A stretch of DNA of 50,370 nucleotides from NCBI GenBank assembly GCA_017464025.1, contig JAFUEI010000028.1:1-50370 (forward strand). Reading direction: 5' to 3'. Source of the stretch: Paludibacteraceae bacterium. GTDB lineage: Bacteria > Bacteroidota > Bacteroidia > Bacteroidales > Paludibacteraceae. Below the pieces are notes generated by a model. The model saw only the letters and a list, made by a program, of their open reading frames with translations. It had not been told where the DNA came from and searched no databases. Both the position numbers and the translations under genes were made by a program. This document shows positions 44,801 through 50,370 of this stretch, one piece after another (within the stretch, counting starts at the first letter, position 1; each line of letters starts with the position of its first letter).

Positions 44801-47800
44801 ATACTCCATGCCGTCCACATACATCATCTGCAGAGTGTCTATCACGGATTTCTCCACCAGATAGTTGACCGTATATATGTTGGTGGCGCCGCTCTCGGCT
44901 GTCAGCAAGAACTGGTAGCAAGCACGATAGGTTTCCTCGTAGAGGGTCTGCGGCTGCACCTCGGTGCGTCCTTCGTCACGGATATCGAGCACCGCCTCCA
45001 GATGCGGATACTCACGGGTGCCGACCGACAGCGTGCGGGTATAGACGTAGGTCTTACTGTCAAAACCGTCAAGCGGTTGACCATTCTCGTAAATCATCAT
45101 CAGCGTGTCAGCCGTGGAAGGCGTGAACTCCAGCAGAACATTATAACGCATGGTGTGCACCCCGTCTTCCGCCGTCACAGCAATGGTGGTGAGGCTGCCG
45201 GTGGCATCGGTATTCAGGAGAATCTGCTGGTGGAGTTCGCTGTCGCTGACAGGCTCTACCATAGGATAGACCGTATAAGACTCCGGCAGCACCACCTGAT
45301 AGACTCCCTGTCCGGCTTGGAAATCCACTCCGAAATCGCTTATCGGACGGCCGTCCACCAAGATGTCAAGCAGGGTGGCATCCTGCTCCTTGTAGGGATG
45401 GAGCACTACGATATAGGTCAGTTCTGTCGTTCCGTCTTCGGCCACAACATCGAATATGACGGAGTCGCCTTCCACGCGCTGTGCACGCAGAGCGGCATCG
45501 CCATTGAGCGACATCGAGACGTCAGGCTTGGTGTGGCCGGCCAGTTCTACCGTATAGTAGGTATTATAGCGGCTGAAAGCGTCGGGCATCACCGTACCCT
45601 TACCGGCAGCGGCAAAGTCCTCCAACGACATACCGTCGAGACGGATGTCGGCCAAGAAGGGTTCGTGGGAGAGTTCGCGCCGGACGAGGTTGAGGGTGTA
45701 GGTGACAATGGTCGTACCATCTTCAGCCGTCACGTCCACATACCAGATGTCGGGGTCGGCGGCATCGGCATAAGGAGCGGCTATGGTCTGATAGCAGTCG
45801 TCGGTGCCGATAAGAATCTGCGGAGTGCCTTGCTCGACACCCGTAATCGTATATTCAGTCTGTGCGGGAACAAACGGGTCGGCCACCTTTGCGCCGTTGA
45901 CCAGAATCTCGGACAAGTAAGCGTAGTGGGAGGGTTCGGCCGTGACCATGACATGATACTCCGCCTCATCGCCGTTCTCGGCCTTCACCCAGAGATAGGA
46001 GATCTGGCCGACCGGATTGACCTGCATCTCGACCTGCTGACCGTTGCGGGCCTTGTAGGTGAGAGAGGTTATGGTCTGCTGGGCCGTCTTCGGCGCATTG
46101 GCATCGGCAAGCGGCAGGACAAACGTGTAGTCGTACTGTCCGGCGGTGCAAGGCTGCTCCTGTCCGTTGACGCTGATGGCATCGAGTCCGGTGTCGTCAG
46201 AGAGTTCGCGCCGGAAGGTGAGATGATAGTCAGCAGCGATGTCTTCGGAGCCGTCTTCCGCCACCACATGGATGGTATAGACGATGTTGCCCTGTGCATC
46301 GGTCGTGCTGCTGATGCTCACCTGCTGGGCTTCGCTTTCTTTCACGACTTTGATAGCCCCGAGACGGCTCATGGGCACCTCGTGCTCCGTATTCCATGCA
46401 TTGAACGAAGCGGGAGCGTCCACCGAGACGTTGTCCACGAGAATATCCGCGAGAAGTTTACTGTCGGAGAGGGTTGTTGCCTGCAAGGAGAGCGTATAGG
46501 TGGTGCTCAGGGAAGCATCGGTCGCATTAACGACCTGCCACGTCAACTTGTCGGGAGCAATCGTCTGGAACACCGAGTCGCGGGCGTAGGTGCGCTCAAA
46601 GCAGGTAGTAGCAGGCAATGTAGCGGCCGTATAGGTTGTTGTACCAGAGAAGAAACCTGCAATACCCTCTACGGTTTCCAAGGTATTCTCGGTAGCAGGC
46701 AGGACATAGAGCACGGCGTAGGTCTTTTCCGTTCCGTCGGCCGCTACGATACGGATGCTGTTGGCAGTCTGCACGGCTGTCTGGGTGAGCGAGGACAGTT
46801 CGACGGTGAGGTCTGGCATACCCTTCTCTTCATCGACAGCGACCCTATAGGAATCGCCGCTCAAGGTAACAGTTGCACCGTTGTTAGCCGTCAGGGTGTG
46901 CTCCAGCTCGCTCTGCATGGTATCCGTGAAGGTCAGCGTGTAGGTGCGTGTGTTGCCGCTTTCGGCCGTAACCGTAATAGTTACCGTGTTGCCGGAACGA
47001 CTTACGGCCACCTGCTGACGGGCGTTGTCAAGCACCGGCGTTACATCGGGCAGGATACCGTTCCACTCCTCCAGCGAAACGGTATAGTCGGTCTGGGCAG
47101 CATCAAAGATGAGGTCGCCCTTGCTGAGCGTAATGCCGGCGAGAGCCGTCTGCGCATTCTTTGCCCGCGTGACGGTAAGCGTATAATCGGTGTAGGTGCC
47201 GTCCTCCGCGAAGTTGCGGATGGTGGCAGTACGAACGGCATTGACCTCGTTATACCACGTTATTTGCTGTGCTTGGTCTTTCACCTCACCCGTGAAGGTG
47301 AGTTCGGGAAGATTATCATATTCGGGTACTGACACGGCAAAGGCATTCCCCGAAAGGGTTGCGTCCACTCCGTTGACCTGCAAGCCGGTAAGAGTGCTAT
47401 TGTAGTAGAAACGCAGGTTGTCAACATACATGCTTGAGGAGAAGCGATTCGATGTATTTACTCCAGACGCCCAATTACCCACATAGTATTGTGATAAGTC
47501 TTCATGAGGAGCGGCACTAATGACAATATCCAACGTAGCAGGTACAAAATCATCATCATATACGATATTCTCTGTAGCCGTCTGCCAATCTCCAACCACA
47601 GAATAATTACCTGTATGTTTGGCTTGTTGTGTCCCGTTTGCCTGATACTTAAAGTACCAACCGCTTATCTTATTCGTTGCTTCCGGATAAACATCCAAAG
47701 ACATTCTGTCGGGCGTATTTCGGAACGGAATATTGCCGGACAGACTGAGTGTGGAGGAAATATGAGTAGCGATAATAAATGCTCCCACGGTTACAGTCTG

Positions 47801-50370
47801 CTCTGATAAAGATATGATGCCGGGCATCGCCTCACCGGATGTCAACAAATATTTGGTTGACAATTTTACGGAAGAAACCCCTTTCTTGATTATTGTCGAT
47901 CGGTCAACTGCATCTTCCGGATTATAAGTTCCTTTATCCCCGGAGATTTCAGCATCAATCGGTGCATGCCAACCTTTTGGCTTATATCCTGTATGCGTAG
48001 GAGCACTGGTGCGTTCCACCTTTTCGAAAGCTTCATCAAAGGTTGTCGTAAACGTAACGTCATTCGGGTAGTAGAACAGGAAGGTGTAGGTGGAGGTATA
48101 TCCTTTGTTGACGGATTTGAGCACCAGCTTCTTGTAATCGGCGGCATCGGTCTCGACGGTTACGTCAGCACCCGTAGCTGCGGTGTACTCATAGGTCGGC
48201 ATGCCGGCATCGGCATTGACAACATAGCCGAACTTGTCCTTTTGGAAACCGCCAACGATAGTGCCACCCGTAAAGGTGATGCTTTGCAGCCAGGAAGGAT
48301 TCTCCGTGTCCACAACGGGCGTAAGCGTATAAGTCTTGTCAGCCACGGAGGCGTTGTTGCTATGCACGGTAAGCGTAGTAGGATGATAGAGACCACCGTT
48401 GCTGATATCCACCGTCTGCTGAGCATAGCCTTTCTTGATATCTGAGATAGTGAAGCCGGTCGTTCCGAAGGGCAGCGTTACCGTCTTGCTGTCGGCATCA
48501 AGAACAACTTCCCCTACTCCTTCGACGGTAACAGACTGGAGCGTGTTCGCATGAGCACCGACATTGATGAACGTAATCCGATAGGTGGTGGTGTGCGTGC
48601 CGTCTTCGGCCGTCACCTTCACCTCAGAGGTCTGCCCCAGCGGGCGCTGCGTAATCTCGACACGCTGTGCAGCCTCGGCCTTCTCATAGGCAATGACGGG
48701 AACGGCAAAGGTGCCCTCATCTTTCAGAAGTACGGTATAGTCGGTCACGCCTGCCGAGAAGCCCGTAGCGGGCACAAGGAACTCGAAGTCGTCAACGCCG
48801 TCGAAATAGAGGTCGGTCAGCGTAGCGACATCCGACTTCTTGACCGTAAAGTGAACCGTATAGTCCTTCGTGTTCATGCCGTCCTCGGATACCACATGTA
48901 TCTTCGCCTCGCCGCCATCGGCCTTACCATAGGCAATCGTAACGGTCTGGCCGCTCTCGGCCGACTCTACATTGATGCAGGGCACAGCCTTCGTTGCTTG
49001 CGGCAACTCGACATTGAAGGAAGTAGCACTTGTAGCATCCAGAATCTGCCCATTCACCTTGATAGTATTAAGCAGTGCACTCGTGTGCTGGCCGGCGGGC
49101 TGATAATGTATGGTATAGACCACCGTTGCAGAGCATCCCTTGCGCTGCAAGGTCAGCTGTTGCGTCAGTTCGTCAGGCTCCGTGAGCAATGTGACGATGT
49201 CCTCGCTGCCTTGAGACGGCAGGCTATAGTTGACCTCACCTTTCTGGGCCAACGGCAAGTTATAGTCCGACTGACCAGGGACAAAGATATTGGTTCCGCC
49301 GACAGAGAGCGAAGTCAGCGCCAAGGGAGCCGTGCAGTCGGCTTCCGGAATGGTATATTCAAGGATGTACTCACGCGAGGCGCCGTCTTCGGCCGTCACC
49401 TTAATAATATAGGAGTTTTTGCCGTTAAGTCCGGCAGTGACCTGCTGGGCTTCTTCAGCTTTCGTGTAGGTGATCTGCGGCATCGTGCTGCCATAGGGGA
49501 GGGTCTTGCTGTAGTGGTAGCTACCGTCGAACTGACTCAGGACAGAAACGCCGTTTTCCTTCACATCGGCCAATGCGGCATTGCTGCTCTTGGCAGCCGT
49601 ACCCTGCGTTGCCATGTGGAGGGTGTAATACACGACAGACGTCTCAGCAAGCGGCGTGGCAGCCGGAGCCCGTACAGGACCACGGGCAAGGCCACGGGCC
49701 GGAGCCGGTGCGGCAGACATAACCGTCGTAACAGAGATGGTTACGGTATTGGTGCTCAAGTCATATACGACGGTCACCGTCTGGCCGAGGCCAGCCGTCA
49801 CCGAAACCGTATAGTTGCTGCCGGAGTAAGGTACATCATAGTACTCGTGCTGTGCGGGGTCGAAATCATCGAACAGGTCACCATTAATCTTTATAGCAGC
49901 CTCCGGCAGTTTTGCTTCTTCGGCCGCCTCTGCAACGAAGTTGATGCGGTACTCCTGCGTCTTGCCCGACTGGGCGGTAACGAGAATGACGGCCTCGCCG
50001 TAGCCTTGCGGAGCTGATATGCTCACCTGTTGCAGTTCGTTGCCTTTCAGCACCGTGATAGCCGGACAGCGGTTGGCAGGAAGCGTTACCGTATAACTAT
50101 AGCGGTCGGGCATAAACTCCGGCAGCACGGCACCATCCAAGCGTATGAGATTGAGTTGGACGTTATCGGAAAGCACCAGACGGAAGTCAACGAAATAGTC
50201 CGTGGTATCTCCGTTCTCGGCATATACCACCACATGGGCACTCTCGCCCTGCGTAATCCAAAGCCGCTGCTGCGGTTCGCTGCGCTCGGCCGTCACTTGC
50301 GGAATAACGGTCACGCCTTCGTCCAACGTATAGTCATATACGTGTTCATCGGGGTCAAAACCCGCCAGTG
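41876..50370 (-). CDS. Giant repetitive surface-type protein, N-terminus cut off
   Basis: The frame is open from the TAA at 41876-41878 to the window edge (at least 2830 residues). A TTG at 50326 is not the start, because the repeat frame (LAGFDPDEHVYDY) reads on upstream. The protein consists of about 29 units of 75-95 residues with the pattern L..I.vdG..l.gF.p....Y.v.LP.gt..P.v, then a QxV segment, then vTAEdG....Y.i.f, most like cadherin-like/Ig-like beta-sandwich repeats. One PCMD-like domain interrupts them (47400-48063). The last about 110 residues (41876-42200) end in VVYYYAFFENRNRRIASGKL, like a type IX sorting tail. It should be a secreted, cell-surface, perhaps adhesive or glycan-binding protein; the ligand is unknown. 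Confidence 0.85.
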   Translation of the reverse strand, partial: LAGFDPDEHVYDYTLDEGVTVIPQVTAERSEPQQRLWITQGESAHVVVYAENGDTTDYFVDFRLVLSDNVQLNLIRLDGAVLPEFMPDRYSYTVTLPANRCPAITVLKGNELQQVSISAPQGYGEAVILVTAQSGKTQEYRINFVAEAAEEAKLPEAAIKINGDLFDDFDPAQHEYYDVPYSGSNYTVSVTAGLGQTVTVVYDLSTNTVTISVTTVMSAAPAPARGLARGPVRAPAATPLAETSVVYYTLHMATQGTAAKSSNAALADVKENGVSVLSQFDGSYHYSKTLPYGSTMPQITYTKAEEAQQVTAGLNGKNSYIIKVTAEDGASREYILEYTIPEADCTAPLALTSLSVGGTNIFVPGQSDYNLPLAQKGEVNYSLPSQGSEDIVTLLTEPDELTQQLTLQRKGCSATVVYTIHYQPAGQHTSALLNTIKVNGQILDATSATSFNVELPQATKAVPCINVESAESGQTVTIAYGKADGGEAKIHVVSEDGMNTKDYTVHFTVKKSDVATLTDLYFDGVDDFEFLVPATGFSAGVTDYTVLLKDEGTFAVPVIAYEKAEAAQRVEITQRPLGQTSEVKVTAEDGTHTTTYRITFINVGAHANTLQSVTVEGVGEVVLDADSKTVTLPFGTTGFTISDIKKGYAQQTVDISNGGLYHPTTLTVHSNNASVADKTYTLTPVVDTENPSWLQSITFTGGTIVGGFQKDKFGYVVNADAGMPTYEYTAATGADVTVETDAADYKKLVLKSVNKGYTSTYTFLFYYPNDVTFTTTFDEAFEKVERTSAPTHTGYKPKGWHAPIDAEISGDKGTYNPEDAVDRSTIIKKGVSSVKLSTKYLLTSGEAMPGIISLSEQTVTVGAFIIATHISSTLSLSGNIPFRNTPDRMSLDVYPEATNKISGWYFKYQANGTQQAKHTGNYSVVGDWQTATENIVYDDDFVPATLDIVISAAPHEDLSQYYVGNWASGVNTSNRFSSSMYVDNLRFYYNSTLTGLQVNGVDATLSGNAFAVSVPEYDNLPELTFTGEVKDQAQQITWYNEVNAVRTATIRNFAEDGTYTDYTLTVTRAKNAQTALAGITLSKGDLIFDAAQTDYTVSLEEWNGILPDVTPVLDNARQQVAVSRSGNTVTITVTAESGNTRTYTLTFTDTMQSELEHTLTANNGATVTLSGDSYRVAVDEEKGMPDLTVELSSLTQTAVQTANSIRIVAADGTEKTYAVLYVLPATENTLETVEGIAGFFSGTTTYTAATLPATTCFERTYARDSVFQTIAPDKLTWQVVNATDASLSTTYTLSLQATTLSDSKLLADILVDNVSVDAPASFNAWNTEHEVPMSRLGAIKVVKESEAQQVSISSTTDAQGNIVYTIHVVAEDGSEDIAADYHLTFRRELSDDTGLDAISVNGQEQPCTAGQYDYTFVLPLADANAPKTAQQTITSLTYKARNGQQVEMQVNPVGQISYLWVKAENGDEAEYHVMVTAEPSHYAYLSEILVNGAKVADPFVPAQTEYTITGVEQGTPQILIGTDDCYQTIAAPYADAADPDIWYVDVTAEDGTTIVTYTLNLVRRELSHEPFLADIRLDGMSLEDFAAAGKGTVMPDAFSRYNTYYTVELAGHTKPDVSMSLNGDAALRAQRVEGDSVIFDVVAEDGTTELTYIVVLHPYKEQDATLLDILVDGRPISDFGVDFQAGQGVYQVVLPESYTVYPMVEPVSDSELHQQILLNTDATGSLTTIAVTAEDGVHTMRYNVLLEFTPSTADTLMMIYENGQPLDGFDSKTYVYTRTLSVGTREYPHLEAVLDIRDEGRTEVQPQTLYEETYRACYQFLLTAESGATNIYTVNYLVEKSVIDTLQMMYVDGMEYPEFNSRQTAYEMVLPVGSSFPASVTGQPGDDWQTISTAVAEAADGLSKQFLLTVTAEAGNINTYSLTCTIRQSAADTLTMIYADDKPLDTFAPHTFAYAVALPAGTRTWPVLEAEIDPEAIGRTEVEQTTLEEDLYRKTTQFTVTAENGSKNVYTVSFTVLKSEADTLLMIYEDGQPLDGFTPLQTEYSRTLSVGTRQYPVLEARLSDEVERMQLAAIVPDTLYEDAYQATYRFTVTAENGSIRNYTVAYTIEQSAADTLLAIYDAETGFSIDGFEPRRFTYDIALPVGQTTIPDMDYEQADQWQTVQKQTADIEGGRQYTFLVTAENGNTNLYVVNCRITLSAADTLLMIYSGNEQLTGFEPHTFVYDVTLPVGTKQFPVVAYDPADQWQTVDSVSTTAADGYSRRYEIAVTAANGSSNTYVLGYTIAKSDCDTLLYISLDGQLLSDFRGTQNDYSVVLPLHTTAVPDIAFERADEAQQVTVQTNGVDGVSFITVKAENGAVRTYTIRFSVALSSNCYLEMLRVSNQDIADFDPTYEDYTVNVLYGAGTLPFITWQKAEEVQQVTLAVDTLVAANGTDSIVAVISVTAEDGTRFDYTIRFRQIMSDNADLLMLYLDGEPLYGFRKDSFEYVLPKPWTFTTMPDITWLTLDEQQDIRLEKTSPLSANVIVTSGDGENVNTYAIIFDRELCPINRLDSLCFHGALVEGFHPDTLTYRITYPFGTSPEHLADTTAVTYAKGEEHETVQVRLLDDYTLSILVTAENPDSVRAYSIMQVILPSPENRLADLQVDGVTIDGFSPETYFYEYRLMTNRQDMPMVEGFALDTLAEVYYQLGDSIGDTTYVHVQAEDGSERIYAIWFHYADIDYSATVSEKSVLLKQIPGTNQFVAYSIRRNVQIAFYDPNGSVILFEDVPLCDPNAAKVVSDYSETDVLYDVDSSAEGVILTLELEKVVYYYAFFENRNRRIASGKLMIVR
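43500..45115 (-). repeat. Six closely related repeat units within the giant protein
   Basis: Six consecutive units starting with TLxMIYxxGxxLDGF-like segments are far more alike than the rest, and end in sequences such as KSEAD and QSAAD. They fall into two subtypes in the order A, B, A, A, B, B: A has the longer EVEQTTLEE-type insert, B has DQWQTV or DDWQTI. Recent duplication within the gene is the likely cause. Confidence 0.7.
47400..48063 (-). other. PCMD-like domain embedded in the repeat array
   Basis: About 220 residues (FTTTFDEAFEKV to DNLRFYYNST) do not follow the repeat pattern. GYKPKGWHAP, GNIPFRNTPDRMSLDVY, GWYFKYQ and SSMYVDNLRFYY are reminiscent of the putative carbohydrate metabolism domain (PCMD) of Bacteroidetes surface proteins. 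The DNA here is visibly richer in A+T than on both sides. Confidence 0.55.

Noticed and set aside
43412-47332. A 1306-codon open frame on the plus strand opposite the giant gene
   Set aside because: It is the antisense shadow of the repeat gene: it follows the codon phase of the minus-strand gene, and its translation has no recognisable domain or signal.
50324-50326. TTG as start codon of the giant protein
   Set aside because: The frame continues upstream with a typical repeat beginning, so the protein extends past the window.
1-50370. Mobile elements, prophage or defence genes
   Set aside because: No transposase, integrase, phage or restriction domain appears in any supported coding region.

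Overview
The window looks like a chromosomal segment from the order Bacteroidales (Bacteroides/Prevotella-like; I would not go to genus). The basis is a dense set of families typical of that group: a DUF5103/type IX-secretion plug-domain protein, a TamL-type lipoprotein, GldF, DUF3667, DUF4199, a carbohydrate-binding family 9-like protein, a SpoIID/LytB protein and M3/M16 peptidases with signal peptides. The promoters support it too. More than a dozen intergenic sites match the Bacteroidetes sigma-ABfr pattern, TTTG-like, 19-20 nt, then TAnnTTTG, and several of them decide the start codon. Shine-Dalgarno sequences are mostly absent, as expected. I see no phage, insertion sequence, integrase or CRISPR array.

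Layout. 1-1005 (+): 3' end of a DUF5103 protein. 1074-5808 (-): ffh, folD, an unrecognised 205-aa protein, prfA and rsmE, probably one translation/targeting operon. 6194-7840 (+): acyl-CoA synthetase with a strong terminator. 7916-7988 (-): tRNA-Ala(CGC) with its own promoter. 8069-10994 (-): sppA then lpxK, separated by an 11-bp tandem repeat. 11058-14730 (-): tamL, rnhB, polysaccharide deacetylase. 14822-18016 (+): DUF3667, TrmH-family methyltransferase, DUF4199 and a membrane-anchored GT2. 18455-22969 (+): potABCD polyamine uptake operon. 23114-26017 (+): secreted GHL10-type glycoside hydrolase. 26101-29669 (+): tandem-domain glycosyltransferase, lipoate-protein ligase, SpoIID/LytB. 29664-30656 (-): small membrane protein and exported glutathione peroxidase. 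30879-32083 (+): GldF-like ABC permease and a phosphoesterase. 32311-34491 (-): M3 metallopeptidase. 34665-35339 (+): CBM9-like protein. 35542-40774 (-): kbl-tdh threonine catabolism and an M16 peptidase. 40988-41719 (-): SIMPL-domain protein. 41876-50370 (-): a giant surface-type protein of at least 2830 residues, made of about 29 cadherin/Ig-like beta-sandwich repeats with an embedded PCMD-like domain and a C-terminal sorting-like tail; its N-terminus lies beyond the window.

How the genes fit together. Much of the window concerns the cell envelope: lipid A (lpxK), outer-membrane assembly (tamL), inner-membrane proteolysis (sppA), undecaprenyl-type glycosyl transfer (GT2), and exported hydrolases and peptidases. 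Two proteins, the GHL10 hydrolase and the giant repeat protein, end in tails resembling type IX secretion sorting domains, and the window also holds a plug-domain protein and a GldF homologue. The most unusual content is the giant repeat protein, a possible small-RNA gene at about 32199-32290 with an adjacent near-perfect palindrome, and two low-complexity intergenic blocks with purine arms facing pyrimidine arms.
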